52,651 nucleotides of DNA from Neptunomonas japonica DSM 18939 (lineage in GTDB: Bacteria > Pseudomonadota > Gammaproteobacteria > Pseudomonadales > Balneatricaceae), in assembly GCF_000422765.1 (NCBI RefSeq), contig NZ_AUGR01000026.1, positions 1 through 52,651 of the forward strand, in the 5' to 3' direction. Below, piece by piece: positions 8,651-19,561 of this stretch. Numbering within the stretch: the first letter of the stretch is position 1; every line of letters begins with the position of its first letter. A program made the translations under genes and the position numbers. The notes beneath the pieces are model-generated. The model was not told where the DNA came from, searched no databases, and saw only the letters and a list, made by a program, of their open reading frames with translations.

Positions 8651-9412
8651 TTAGATGCGCAGTGCACCATCTACTTCGATGCAACGACCGTTAACATAGT
8701 CATTCTCAAGAATGAATGTCACTGTTTTTGCGATCTCTTCTGGTGTTCCCAGACGTTTTGCAGGGATACCTGCAGCAATTTTTTCTAGCGCTTCTGGCTT
8801 CATGCTAAGTACCATCTCAGTACCGATGTAACCTGGAGCAATAGACGCTGCACGTACGCCGTAACGTGCTAGTTCTTTGGCCCATGTAACAGCCATGGCT
8901 TGAACACCTGCTTTGGTAGCAGTGTAGTTAGTCTGGCCCATGTTGCCTGAACGTGAAACAGAAGAGATGTTAACGATACATCCTTGTGAGCCTGTTTCGA
9001 TCATTTTAATAGCAGCTTCACGGCCACAAAGGAAAGTACCTGTTAGGTTTACATCCATAACCAAGTTCCATTGGTCCATAGACATTTTCTTAACGACTTT
9101 GCCGTCTTTTACTTTAATAAACAGGCCGTCACGTGTGATACCTGCATTATTCACTAATCCGTGCAGTGTACCAAAGTCAGCTACGACGTCATCGAAAAGC
9201 TTTTCAACGCTTGCTTCGTCAGCAACGTTAGCGATGTATCCGCGAGCTTCAACGCCTTTTTCCATGCAAAGACCAACAGTAACATCCAAGTCTTCTGCGT
9301 TTAGGTCGGCCAGTGCTAATTTAGCACCGTGTCCTGCTAGTTCTAAAGCCATTGAACGACCTAGTCCGCGGCCGCCACCAGTAATAACGATAACTTTATC
9401 TTTCAATTCCAT
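8651..9412 (-). CDS. fabG: SDR family 3-oxoacyl-ACP reductase (FabG-type)
   Basis: This 253-residue short-chain dehydrogenase has the cofactor loop TGGGRGLG near residue 12, the NNAG motif, and the Ser-Tyr-Lys triad in ISSVS and NYTATKAG. Its full-length pattern (VKDGKVVKKMSMDQW, LCGREAA, SRSGNMGQTNY) is that of a FabG paralogue common in marine gammaproteobacteria. It should reduce 3-oxoacyl-ACP or 3-oxoacyl-CoA with NADPH. It stands alone rather than in a fab cluster, so a role outside core fatty-acid synthesis (for example, acetoacetyl-CoA reduction) is possible. A perfect palindrome sits 48 bp upstream. Confidence 0.8.
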   Translation of the reverse strand: MELKDKVIVITGGGRGLGRSMALELAGHGAKLALADLNAEDLDVTVGLCMEKGVEARGYIANVADEASVEKLFDDVVADFGTLHGLVNNAGITRDGLFIKVKDGKVVKKMSMDQWNLVMDVNLTGTFLCGREAAIKMIETGSQGCIVNISSVSRSGNMGQTNYTATKAGVQAMAVTWAKELARYGVRAASIAPGYIGTEMVLSMKPEALEKIAAGIPAKRLGTPEEIAKTVTFILENDYVNGRCIEVDGALRI

Positions 9413-9459
9413 CGTAGGGTGCCCTGTTCTATGATTGCTACTTATCTAATTTGTTATTG

Positions 9460-9483
9460 TGCACTGCAAAATATTGCAGTGCA
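9460..9483. promoter_or_regulatory. 24-bp perfect palindrome between fabG and fxsA (probable operator)
   Basis: Arms TGCACTGCAA and TTGCAGTGCA are exact inverted repeats around AATA. An outer pair TTGTT / AACAA extends the symmetry with short mismatched spacers. It is centred about 60 bp upstream of the fabG start codon, and no T-run follows, so an operator is more likely than a terminator. The rest of the 313-bp intergenic region (9413-9725) is A/T-rich and shows no gene. Confidence 0.55.
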
Positions 9484-9725
9484 ACAAACATAGTGGGTGG
9501 TTTCTAAAAAGTCTATCAGTAATTTGTCGTTGATACGGGAATGTATGTATTTGGTATGAAAGTTTTAAGACAGGTAATACCTTATAAGTATTTGATTATT
9601 AAGTTTTTAAAAAAATTATGTAATAAACTCTTTGCTATAAAAAACAATATTCTTAGACTATGGTCTAATTATTGAATATTTTTCTATCATCTGGTCTGAT
9701 AAACGAAATTATGTAGGTTCTTACT

Positions 9726-10220
9726 ATGCCAGTTCTTTTTTTGCTTTTTATTTTGATACCCATTGTAGAAATTACAGTTCTCATTAATGTCGGACAAACC
9801 ATTGGTACCTGGTACACCGTTGGTTTAGTTTTATTGTCGGCTTTTATTGGTGTCAATATGTTGAGGTACCAAGGCTTGTCTACCTTAGCCCGTGCACAGC
9901 AACGGATTAGCTCTGGTGAAATGCCTGCGCAAGAAATGGTTGAAGGGCTGGTGCTTGCAGTTGGTGGTGCATTATTAATAACGCCAGGCTTTGTTACTGA
10001 TTTCATAGGCTTTTGCTGTTTAATACCTATTACTCGGCAGGCATTTGTTAAAGGGTTGATGAAGCGCTTTAAGGTCGTGTCTATGTCAAAGCAACAGCCG
10101 TTTGGTCAAAACGATGCATTTGATGAGTCTAAGTTTGATCAGAAACCTCCCTTTAAAGATCCTTCAAAGCCGCCTCGTCAAGGCGATATCATCGATGGTG
10201 AATTTCGTCGTGATGATTAA
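9726..10220 (+). CDS. fxsA: FxsA family membrane protein
   Basis: The 164-residue product has an N-terminal hydrophobic segment (PVLFLLFILIPIVEITVLI), a second one (YTVGLVLLSAFIGVNML), and a third after VEGLVLAVGGALLITPGFVTD, the FxsA signature. A hydrophilic tail rich in Lys, Pro and Asp follows. E. coli FxsA is an inner-membrane protein that suppresses F exclusion of phage T7; its native role is unclear. It lies immediately upstream of groSL, the common arrangement in proteobacteria. Confidence 0.9.
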   Translation: MPVLFLLFILIPIVEITVLINVGQTIGTWYTVGLVLLSAFIGVNMLRYQGLSTLARAQQRISSGEMPAQEMVEGLVLAVGGALLITPGFVTDFIGFCCLIPITRQAFVKGLMKRFKVVSMSKQQPFGQNDAFDESKFDQKPPFKDPSKPPRQGDIIDGEFRRDD

Positions 10221-10254
10221 TCTGTAAATTTATCTAAAAATATTCCTGGCGGGT

Positions 10255-10282
10255 GTTGAAATGTACCCGTGTGCCCCCACTT
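10255..10282 (+). promoter_or_regulatory. Sigma-32 (heat-shock) promoter of groSL
   Basis: GTTGAAA at 10255-10261 and CCCCACTT at 10275-10282 are 13 bp apart. They match the sigma-32 consensus (CTTGAAA and CCCCATNT) closely. Transcription would start about 80 bp before groS. No CIRCE repeat is seen, so HrcA control is not supported. Confidence 0.75.
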
Positions 10283-10371
10283 AAGATAACAACCGGTAAC
10301 CAGATGGTTACGGTCTTTGACTTATCAATAGCCTTATCGCGTTTTGATTAAACCATCAGGAGAGAAATTAG

Positions 10372-10665
10372 ATGAAAATTCGTCCGCTTCACGATCGTGT
10401 AGTAGTTCGTCGCAGTGAAGAAGAAAAAACAACAGCTGGCGGTATCTTGCTACCAGGTTCTGCTGCAGAAAAGCCGAATGAAGGTGAAGTTCTTGCTGTT
10501 GGTGAAGGTCGTGTACTTAAGAATGGTGAAGTACAGCCTTTGTCTGTAAAAGTAGGTGACAAGATCCTATTTGGACAGTATGCAGGTTCTAACATGGTTA
10601 AGATCGACGGTGAAGAGCTGTTGATTATGAACGAAAGCGAAATTTACGGTGTTTTGGAAAACTAA
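10372..10665 (+). CDS. groS: Co-chaperonin GroES
   Basis: The 97-residue product opens [20 protein letters not shown] and carries the mobile-loop region [20 protein letters not shown] lies before the ATG. GroES forms the heptameric lid of the cytoplasmic GroEL chaperonin. It is transcribed with groL 68 bp downstream. Confidence 0.98.
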   Translation: MKIRPLHDRVVVRRSEEEKTTAGGILLPGSAAEKPNEGEVLAVGEGRVLKNGEVQPLSVKVGDKILFGQYAGSNMVKIDGEELLIMNESEIYGVLEN

Positions 10666-10703
10666 TTCCAACACTTTTACTGCTATCGTCATTTTATTAT
10701 TAA

Positions 10704-12386
<1,683 letters not shown>

Positions 12387-12403
12387 TTTAGCTCATAGCT
12401 TTT

Positions 12404-12433
12404 AAAAAAACCCGACCTTTGGTCGGGTTTTTT
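12404..12433 (+). terminator. Terminator of groSL
   Basis: ACCCGACC / GGTCGGGT with loop TTT is flanked by an A-run and a T-run. It starts 18 bp after the groL stop codon. Confidence 0.93.
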
Positions 12434-12593
12434 GTTTTTATCTTATTGTAAAATAAGCACTTATTTTGTTATTTAGATTCTGTATAGGCTCACTCGTAAT
12501 CTCGATTGGTATGTTGGCAGCGTTCCGGTAGTCTGGTTTTAGTCCTCATGACTACAAAATACCCTAACAAAAAAATTAAAAAGGGATACCGAG

Positions 12594-14147
12594 ATGAAAA
12601 AGACCGCTTTGCTATTCGCAGGTGCAGCACTTGCGTTGAATATAGCCAGTGCACAAGCTGCCACCTTAAGAATGGCTTATGACGCCGACCCTGTTTCTCT
12701 TGACCCATATGAGCAGCTTTCCGGCGGTACATTGCAGTTATCTCATATGACCTATGACCCACTAGTTCGATGGGATAGGAATTTAGGTTTTGAGCCCCGT
12801 TTGGCTGAAAAGTGGGAACGTATTGACGATAACACTATGCGTTTTCATTTGCGCAAAGGCGTAAAGTTCCACAGTGGTAATGAACTCTCTACAAAAGATG
12901 TTGCTTTTACCTTTAAGCGCTTGCAGGACTCGCCTGACTTTAAAGGTGTATTTGCTCCGTTCAAGGCATTAAATGTTATCGATGATCACACTTTTGATTT
13001 AGTCACGGCTGAGCCGTTTCCTCTGATCCTTAATAACATGACTTACCTTTTCCCGATGGATAGCGCTTTCTTTTCAGGAGAAGACGCGAACGGTAAGCCA
13101 AAAGACATGCTAGTAAAGCATGGTGATTCTTTTGCATCACGTACCATTTCTGGTACAGGACCTTACACTGTTTCTTATCGTGAGCAGGGCGTTAAAGTTG
13201 AGTTTTCTCGTAACGCGGACTACTGGGATAAAAATTCTCCAGGTAATGTTGATAAGATCGTTTTCACACCGATCAAAGAAGCACCTACGCGTGTAGCGGC
13301 ATTGTTGGCAGGTGATGTGGACTTTATTGCTCCGGTTCCACCAACGGATCATAAGCGTATTAAAAGCAGTGATAATGTTGAATTGGTAACCATGAGTGGT
13401 ACCCGCATTATTACATTCCAGATGAACCAGGAACGTAATGAAGCCTTTAAAGATGCGCGCGTACGTACAGCGATTAACTATGCGATAAACCAAGAAGGTA
13501 TCGTTAAGAAAATCATGAAAGGCTTTGCGACACCTGGTGCTCAGTTCTCACCAAAAGGCTATTTAGGCCATAACCCAGCATTAACACCACGTTATGACCT
13601 GAAAAAAGCTAAAGAGCTAATGAAAGAAGCTGGGTACAGCGAAGGTTTCACCGTCACAATGATGGCGCCTAATAACCGTTATGTGAATGATGAAAAAATT
13701 GCTCAGGCAGTTGTTTCTATGTTGGCAAAAATCAAAATTAAAGTTGATTTGAAAACTATGCCAAAAGCTCAATACTGGCCTGCATTTGATGAGCGTGCGG
13801 CTGATATGATGATGATTGGTTGGCATTCAGATACTGAAGATACCAACAACTTCTTCGAGTTTTTATCAGCATGCGCCAATAAAGATACCGGTGCCGGGCA
13901 ATACAACAGTGGTAACTACTGTAACCCTACGGTTGATGCCATGATGATCGAAGCAAATTCAACGACTGATCCTGAAAAGCGTGCCAGCATTATGCAGGCG
14001 ATGGAAAAAACTGTGTATGACGATGCTGGGTTTGTCCCACTTCACTGGCAGAACCTAAGCTGGGGAGCACGTAAAGGTGTTGAAATTGCACCGATTGTTA
14101 ACGGTATGAACTTCCCATATATCGGTGACCTTATTATCAAAGAGTAG
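12594..14147 (+). CDS. Periplasmic peptide-binding protein of ABC transporter (SBP_bac_5)
   Basis: The 517-residue product has a Sec signal peptide (MKKTALLFAGAALALNIASA, cleavage near AQA-A). A mature family 5 solute-binding fold follows: LDPYEQLSGGTLQLSHMTYD, LAEKWERIDD, FHLRKGVKFHSG, GTGPYTVSYREQG. These features resemble DppA/OppA-type receptors for peptides. It is the first gene of a five-gene transporter cluster. The short gap to the permease genes contains a hairpin, typical where the receptor is made in excess. The exact substrate (di-, oligo- or modified peptide) cannot be read from the sequence. Confidence 0.88.
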   Translation: MKKTALLFAGAALALNIASAQAATLRMAYDADPVSLDPYEQLSGGTLQLSHMTYDPLVRWDRNLGFEPRLAEKWERIDDNTMRFHLRKGVKFHSGNELSTKDVAFTFKRLQDSPDFKGVFAPFKALNVIDDHTFDLVTAEPFPLILNNMTYLFPMDSAFFSGEDANGKPKDMLVKHGDSFASRTISGTGPYTVSYREQGVKVEFSRNADYWDKNSPGNVDKIVFTPIKEAPTRVAALLAGDVDFIAPVPPTDHKRIKSSDNVELVTMSGTRIITFQMNQERNEAFKDARVRTAINYAINQEGIVKKIMKGFATPGAQFSPKGYLGHNPALTPRYDLKKAKELMKEAGYSEGFTVTMMAPNNRYVNDEKIAQAVVSMLAKIKIKVDLKTMPKAQYWPAFDERAADMMMIGWHSDTEDTNNFFEFLSACANKDTGAGQYNSGNYCNPTVDAMMIEANSTTDPEKRASIMQAMEKTVYDDAGFVPLHWQNLSWGARKGVEIAPIVNGMNFPYIGDLIIKE

Positions 14148-14222
14148 ACCTCTTTGAATTAAGCCTCGCGTTTTGTAATGCCTGGATACGCCATTATGTA
14201 TTCAGGTGTTACACATAGCCTT

Positions 14223-14241
14223 TGGGGAGTATTGCTCCCCA
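14223..14241 (+). promoter_or_regulatory. Intercistronic hairpin between receptor and permease genes
   Basis: TGGGGAG / CTCCCCA with a 5-nt loop TATTG has no T-run behind it. It lies 75 bp after the receptor stop codon and 67 bp before the first permease. It most likely protects the upstream message or partly attenuates read-through, raising receptor over permease levels. The remainder of this 161-bp gap shows no gene. Confidence 0.6.
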
Positions 14242-14308
14242 CCTAGAATAAAAAGCAGATAACCCCTGGCTTTGTGAATCACATCGCCAAACCCTAAGGC
14301 TGATAATC

Positions 14309-15286
14309 ATGATTGCGTTTTTTGTAAAACGATTTTTTCAAGCGGTTGTAGTGATGTTTGTCATCAGCCTTATTAGCTTCTCTATTCAGGATAACTTAGG
14401 TGATCCTCTAAGAGAGCTAGTAGGGCAAGCAGTGTCAGAAGAGGAGCGTCAGGCATTACGTGAAGAGATGGGATTAAATGACCCGTTTCTTGTGCAATAT
14501 GTGCGCTTTGCCAAAAAAGCAGTGCAGGGTGATCTTGGTGACTCCTATTTTTTCAAAAAACCTGCTTTTGAAGTTATTATGAAAAAATTGCCAGCAACAT
14601 TGGAACTGGTGTTTGGCGCTACCATTATTATCATTCTTTTTTCAGTACCTATCGGTGTTTACTCCGCGATTAATCCTCAGAGTTGGTTTTCAAAAACCGT
14701 AATGGGATTAAGTATTGTCGGAATATCTATCCCCGTATTTTTGACGGCGATAGGGCTTATTTACCTATTCGCGATTGAGTTGAACTGGCTGCCTTCTTAT
14801 GGCCGCGGAGAAACCTCTAATGTGATGGGCTTCTGGGAGACAGGCTTGCTGTCGGCAGATGGGTTGAAACATCTAATATTACCTAGCTTTACACTCGCAT
14901 CTATTATGTTGCCGTTGTTTATTCGACTGATTCGGGCTGAAATGATGGAAGTACTGCAGTCTGAGTATGTGAAGTTCGCTTGGGCAAAAGGTATCTCCCC
15001 ACGACGTATTTACTTTGTACACGCACTCAAAAATACCATGTTGCCAGTGATTACCGTGGGCGGTGTGCAGATAGGCACCATGGTGGCTTACACCATTTTG
15101 ACAGAAACCGTTTTCCAATGGCCTGGTATGGGTTTTCTGTTTCTTGAAGCTGTGAATCGAGTCGATACGCCATTGATTGTGGCTTACCTGATTGTGGTGG
15201 GTGCAATCTTTGTTGTTACCAATACCTTAGTTGATCTGATCTATGGTTTGGTTAATCCGACAGTAAATCTGGCAGGTAAAAAATAA
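14309..15286 (+). CDS. Peptide ABC transporter permease (DppB-like)
   Basis: The 325-residue inner-membrane protein has an N-terminal membrane segment, a periplasmic loop, and a binding-protein-dependent transport domain. The EAA loop is EYVKFAWAKGISPRRIYFVH, which contacts the ATPase. Its C-terminus overlaps the start codon of the next permease by one base (TAATG), so translation is coupled. It is the DppB/OppB position in the cluster. Confidence 0.9.
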   Translation: MIAFFVKRFFQAVVVMFVISLISFSIQDNLGDPLRELVGQAVSEEERQALREEMGLNDPFLVQYVRFAKKAVQGDLGDSYFFKKPAFEVIMKKLPATLELVFGATIIIILFSVPIGVYSAINPQSWFSKTVMGLSIVGISIPVFLTAIGLIYLFAIELNWLPSYGRGETSNVMGFWETGLLSADGLKHLILPSFTLASIMLPLFIRLIRAEMMEVLQSEYVKFAWAKGISPRRIYFVHALKNTMLPVITVGGVQIGTMVAYTILTETVFQWPGMGFLFLEAVNRVDTPLIVAYLIVVGAIFVVTNTLVDLIYGLVNPTVNLAGKK

Positions 15287-16236
15287 TGTCTGAACCTACT
15301 CTAAATATGGAACAGCCCCCTACGGCTTTACAGCGTTTTAAAGCATCACACTTTTGGCATAGCTTTAAAATTGATCGTGTCGCACAACTTAGTTTTTTGA
15401 TTTTTTTGACATATGCAGTGCTGGCTATATCGGCTTCATTTATCGCACCGTTTGATCCGTACGATGCATCACAAATTGATATTATGAACTCTGAAATCCC
15501 CCCTAGCTGGCAGGAGGAGGGTGAAGAAGGATTTCTATTGGGCACTGATGCACAAGGTCGCGATATGCTGTCGACGATCCTCTATGGCACGCGAGTATCT
15601 TTGATGATCGGTCTGTGTGCAGTGGCTTTACAGGCGCTGCTGGGTATCGTCATTGGTTTAACGGCGGGCTATATCGGTGGGCGAGTCGATAGCTTTTTGA
15701 TGCGTATAGCGGATATTCAGTTGTCTTTCTCGACGCTAATGGTCGCTATTATTGTGTTGGCTGTGTTTCAAGCAACCTTTGGAACCGAACTGTATCAACA
15801 GCTTGCCATGATTATGTTGATTCTGGTGATTGGAATCGCTGAATGGCCACAATATGCACGTACTATTCGTGCCTCAGTGTTGGCTGAAAAAAAGAAAGAG
15901 TATGTTGATGCTGCTAGGGTTATGGGCTTTGGGCGATTAAGAATCATGTTCCGCCATATCTTACCTAATACGCTGTCACCCATTCTTGTTATCTCTACGG
16001 TACAGATCGCGAATGCGATTATATCTGAAGCGTCCTTGTCCTTTTTGGGGCTAGGTATGCCGGTTTCACAACCATCGCTTGGGTCACTGATTTCTAGTGG
16101 ATTTGAGTATATTTTTTCTGGCGCATGGTGGATTACGGTTATACCTGGCGTTGTTCTTATCGTACTGGTCCTTGTGATGAATTTACTCGGTGACTGGATG
16201 CGCGATGTTCTTAACCCAAAACTGTATAAGGGGTAA
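15286..16236 (+). CDS. Peptide ABC transporter permease (DppC-like)
   Basis: The 316-residue inner-membrane protein has an OppC-type N-terminal segment (SFIAPFDPYD, GTDAQGRDMLSTILYGTRVS) and the EAA loop EYVDAARVMGFGRLRIMFRH. It pairs with the preceding permease to form the channel. The start overlaps the upstream stop, and the next gene starts 3 bp after its stop. Confidence 0.9.
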   Translation: MSEPTLNMEQPPTALQRFKASHFWHSFKIDRVAQLSFLIFLTYAVLAISASFIAPFDPYDASQIDIMNSEIPPSWQEEGEEGFLLGTDAQGRDMLSTILYGTRVSLMIGLCAVALQALLGIVIGLTAGYIGGRVDSFLMRIADIQLSFSTLMVAIIVLAVFQATFGTELYQQLAMIMLILVIGIAEWPQYARTIRASVLAEKKKEYVDAARVMGFGRLRIMFRHILPNTLSPILVISTVQIANAIISEASLSFLGLGMPVSQPSLGSLISSGFEYIFSGAWWITVIPGVVLIVLVLVMNLLGDWMRDVLNPKLYKG

Positions 16237-16239
16237 TGC

Positions 16240-17232
16240 ATGCCTTTGTTAGAAGTTAACAACTTAGAAGTGTGCTTTGGCCTTCGCAGTGGCGCGGTTA
16301 AAGCATTACGAGATGTCAGTTTTACATTGGAACGCGGTGAGCGCCTTGGCGTTGTTGGTGAATCAGGTGCAGGTAAGTCAGTATTAGGTTTCTCGATTAT
16401 TAATCTATTATCACGCCCCGGCCAGATTTCATCAGGGAGTGTTCATTTTGAAGGGAATGATCTGGCAAGCTTAGCGCCTGGTGAGCTGCGCTCGATTCGC
16501 GGTAATCGTATTTCGATGATTTTCCAAGACCCGATGATGACTTTGAATCCTGTGCTAACGATCGGCGTACAGATGGTGGAATGTCTATTGGCGCATCGCA
16601 AGATTTCTAAAGCAGATGCAAAACGTATTTCCTTGAAAAAATTGCAGCAAGTACAGATCCCATCGCCTGAGAAACGTTTGGATCAATATCCGCATGAGCT
16701 CTCTGGTGGTATGCGCCAGCGTATTGTTATTGCTATCGGCCTGCTACTTGACCCGGACATCATTATTGCAGATGAGCCAACAACGGCACTGGATGTGACC
16801 ATTCAAGCTGAAATCATGGATTTAATGCTCAATCTTTGTGAACAAAATAATGTGGCATTGATCCTGATTACCCACGATTTAGGGGTTGTTTCACAGGTAA
16901 CGCAGCGTATGTTGGTGATGTATGCAGGGCGTATTATTGAGCAAGGGCCGACTAAGGAGGTCATTAATGATGCTCAGCACCCGTATACCCAAGGGTTAAT
17001 GAATGCCTTGCCGCAGATGGCAATTCCAGGCCAGAAACTGAATCAAATTAAAGGCACTATGCCGCCTTTACAGCGCATTCCTAAGGGTTGTTCGTTTAAC
17101 CCGCGTTGTGAATATGTCATGGATGTATGTAAACAGAAACTGCCGTCTTTCACTGAGTCGGGTAACTGTCAGGTTGCTTGTCATATGGTGGCTGAATCAA
17201 AGCAAGATAAATTGCTGGTCAAAGAGGTGTAA
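16240..17232 (+). CDS. Peptide ABC transporter ATPase (DppD-like)
   Basis: The 330-residue cytoplasmic ATPase has Walker A GESGAGKS, signature LSGGMRQR, Walker B DIIIADEP and the switch histidine in LILITHDLG. The C-terminus is the oligopeptide-transporter extension with a cysteine cluster ([14 protein letters not shown]). It is one half of a heterodimeric ATPase with the next gene, which starts 1 bp after its stop codon. Confidence 0.92.
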   Translation: MPLLEVNNLEVCFGLRSGAVKALRDVSFTLERGERLGVVGESGAGKSVLGFSIINLLSRPGQISSGSVHFEGNDLASLAPGELRSIRGNRISMIFQDPMMTLNPVLTIGVQMVECLLAHRKISKADAKRISLKKLQQVQIPSPEKRLDQYPHELSGGMRQRIVIAIGLLLDPDIIIADEPTTALDVTIQAEIMDLMLNLCEQNNVALILITHDLGVVSQVTQRMLVMYAGRIIEQGPTKEVINDAQHPYTQGLMNALPQMAIPGQKLNQIKGTMPPLQRIPKGCSFNPRCEYVMDVCKQKLPSFTESGNCQVACHMVAESKQDKLLVKEV

Positions 17233-17233
17233 G

Positions 17234-18253
17234 ATGGCAGAGCAAAATAATTCACTGGTACAAGTGAGAGACTTGTATAAACGTTTTTCTATCTCCGGCG
17301 ATTTGCTAGATCAGCTGCAGTTTAAAGGCGGAAAACTAACGCGCCATCAAGAGTATGTGCACGCCATTAATGGTGTATCTCTGGATGTGAAGAAGGGAGA
17401 GGCGCTGTGCGTGGTAGGTGAGTCTGGTTGTGGTAAATCAACCGTGGCTAGAACAGTGATGGGGTTATTAACTCCAACCGCTGGGCAAATCTCTTATCGT
17501 GGTGAGCGAATTGATAATTTGAGCGATAAGCAGATGCTGCCTTATCGTAAAAAAATGCAGATGATTTTTCAGAACCCCTATGCATCATTAAATCCACGTA
17601 TGACCATTATGGAAACGTTGAAAGAACCCATTCGTTTTCATAACCCGTCGATGGCATCGGCGGAGGTAAACGACATAATAGCAGAGGTCATGTTGTCGGT
17701 AGGTGTTGATCCCAGTTGGGGGGAGCGCTACTCGCATGAGTTTTCTGGTGGGCAGAGGCAGCGTATTAGTATTGCGCGTGCACTAGCGGTTGATCCTGAG
17801 TTCATCGTGGCCGATGAGCCTATCTCAGCGCTAGATGTGTCAATTCAGGCGCAAGTGCTGAATTTAATGATGGATGCGCAAGAGCAGCGTAATTTGACTT
17901 ACCTGTTTATTACACACGACCTTTCTGTTGTTGAACACTTTGGTACACGTGTCGCTGTTATGTACTTGGGTACCTTGTGCGAATTGGCGCCAACTAAGCA
18001 GCTGTTTTCTAGTCCTCGCCATCCTTATACACAGGCGCTGATGTCGGCTATTCCTCGTTTAGAAGATGATCGACCCGACTACATCAAGCTTAGCGGTGAA
18101 GTACCCACACCCGTTAACCTGCCTTCTGGTTGTGTGTTTCATGGCCGTTGCCCTCATGCTAACGAGCGTTGTAAGCAAGAGATCCCTGTGCTGACTCTTC
18201 TCGATGATGGTACTCAGGTTGCTTGTCACGGTGTTGAAGAGAATCGCCTGTAA
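17234..18253 (+). CDS. Peptide ABC transporter ATPase (DppF-like)
   Basis: ATG 17234 (MAEQNNSLVQVRDLYKRFSI) fits the family N-terminus and follows AGAGG. The longer in-frame extension back to 17108 would lie inside the previous gene. The 339 residues carry Walker A GESGCGKS, signature FSGGQRQR, Walker B EFIVADEP and the C-terminal HPY extension (CVFHGRCPHANERC). It completes the five-component importer. No terminator hairpin is seen after it, so downstream genes may be read through. Confidence 0.92.
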   Translation: MAEQNNSLVQVRDLYKRFSISGDLLDQLQFKGGKLTRHQEYVHAINGVSLDVKKGEALCVVGESGCGKSTVARTVMGLLTPTAGQISYRGERIDNLSDKQMLPYRKKMQMIFQNPYASLNPRMTIMETLKEPIRFHNPSMASAEVNDIIAEVMLSVGVDPSWGERYSHEFSGGQRQRISIARALAVDPEFIVADEPISALDVSIQAQVLNLMMDAQEQRNLTYLFITHDLSVVEHFGTRVAVMYLGTLCELAPTKQLFSSPRHPYTQALMSAIPRLEDDRPDYIKLSGEVPTPVNLPSGCVFHGRCPHANERCKQEIPVLTLLDDGTQVACHGVEENRL

Positions 18254-18263
18254 TTTAGATTGA

Positions 18264-18315
18264 TAGCTTAGGTCTATGGCTTGGGTCTATAGTTTAGGCC
18301 TACAGCTTAGACGCA
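18264..18315 (+). repeat. Four imperfect 13-bp tandem repeats
   Basis: Units at 18264, 18277, 18290 and 18303 read TAGCTTAGGTCTA, TGGCTTGGGTCTA, TAGTTTAGGCCTA and CAGCTTAGACGCA. They lie in the 107-bp gap between the transporter ATPase and the carboxypeptidase. The first three are clear; the fourth is diverged. No function is evident, and slippage-derived repeats are the simplest explanation. Confidence 0.7.
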
Positions 18316-18360
18316 GTGATGTCTAAATTTATATAGCTACTTTTACATAGCGCTTTTTAT

Positions 18361-19509
18361 ATGGGTACTAGCATGCTTAAGATTAGCAGTCAGTTTGATG
18401 CTGGCAATATCGAGGTTGTTGAATCTTCCTCGGTACAAGATATTCAGTTAAAGATTCGTAAAGACCAAAGTTCAGATTTTTTTCAATGGTTCTACTTTCG
18501 TGTTCAAGGTGGTGCTGGCGAAGCACTGCGTATGCGTTTGCTTAATGCAGAGGATGCGGCTTACCCTGATGGTTGGGATAATTATAAGGCTGTTGCCTCT
18601 TATGACCGACAAGAGTGGTTTAGAGTACCGACATGCTATGAAAATGGAGAGTTGATTGTTGAGCATACGCCTGATCAAGGCAGCATTTATTATGCTTATT
18701 TTGCGCCGTATAGCTTTGAGCAACATCTGGACTTAGTTGCCTCTGTTCAGCAGTCTGAGCTATGTGAGGTTCAAGATGTTGGTAGCTCATTAGATGGCCG
18801 AGATATTAACCTCTTGCGTATTGCTTCTGATGAGGCGGATGTTGCAGGCAGAATTAATGTGTGGGTAACGGCGCGCCAGCATCCGGGAGAAACCATGGCA
18901 GAATGGTTTGTTGAAGGAATGTTAGAGCGCTTGCTTGATGAAGAAGATGCATTAGCTAGTTCGCTTTTAGAACGTTGCGTGTTTTGGATCGTACCTAATA
19001 TGAACCCTGATGGTTCAGTCCGTGGGCATCTTCGTACCAATGCTGTTGGCACTAATCTTAATCGTGAATGGCAAACACCGACATTAGAAAAAAGTCCTGA
19101 AGTTTTATATGTTAGAGATCAGATGATAGCTAATGGTGTTGATCTGTTCCTTGATATCCATGGAGATGAAGCGTTACCGTGTAATTTCATTGCCGGGCAA
19201 GCGGGCGCGCCAGATGTTACCGATAAGATTCTGGCTGAAGAAGCGCAGTTTGAAGAAGACCTTCGCCGTGTTAATCCTGACTTTCAGCTGGAAAGAGGGT
19301 ATGAACCCGGTAAATTTGGGCCAGAGACCCTAACCGTAGGTTCGTTTTGGGTGGGTGATCATTTTAAGTGCCCCGCAATGACCTTAGAGATGCCGTTTAA
19401 GGATCATGATGAACGTCCTGATCCTGTTTATGGTTGGTCGCCAGAGCGCTCCCGAAAACTTGGGGCGTCTATTCTGAATCCAATCAAAGATTGGTTGTCG
19501 ACTCGCTAA
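18361..19509 (+). CDS. M14-type cytosolic carboxypeptidase
   Basis: The 382-residue product has the N-terminal beta domain of the bacterial cytosolic carboxypeptidase group (FQWFYFRVQGGAGEALRMRL, CYENGELIVEHTPD). The zinc ligands His174 and Glu177 in RQHPGETM and His267 in DIHGDE are present, as is the catalytic-glutamate region TLEMPFKD. No signal peptide is seen, so it is cytoplasmic. It should remove C-terminal residues from peptides. ATG 18373 (MLKISSQFDAGNIEVV) is an equally good start; neither has a clear ribosome-binding site. Its position after a peptide importer suggests it processes imported peptides. Confidence 0.85.
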   Translation: MGTSMLKISSQFDAGNIEVVESSSVQDIQLKIRKDQSSDFFQWFYFRVQGGAGEALRMRLLNAEDAAYPDGWDNYKAVASYDRQEWFRVPTCYENGELIVEHTPDQGSIYYAYFAPYSFEQHLDLVASVQQSELCEVQDVGSSLDGRDINLLRIASDEADVAGRINVWVTARQHPGETMAEWFVEGMLERLLDEEDALASSLLERCVFWIVPNMNPDGSVRGHLRTNAVGTNLNREWQTPTLEKSPEVLYVRDQMIANGVDLFLDIHGDEALPCNFIAGQAGAPDVTDKILAEEAQFEEDLRRVNPDFQLERGYEPGKFGPETLTVGSFWVGDHFKCPAMTLEMPFKDHDERPDPVYGWSPERSRKLGASILNPIKDWLSTR

Positions 19510-19561
19510 TTTTCAGTTTTGAGGCTTGTATGGAGCTTATAACATGCGGAGCATATAGCGT

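Noticed and set aside
10221-10371. CIRCE element before groS
   Set aside because: No TTAGCACTC-N9-GAGTGCTAA repeat is present; a sigma-32 promoter explains regulation.
17108-17233. 42-codon N-terminal extension of the DppF-like ATPase
   Set aside because: It would lie entirely within the upstream ATPase gene, and the internal ATG has the expected family start and ribosome-binding site.
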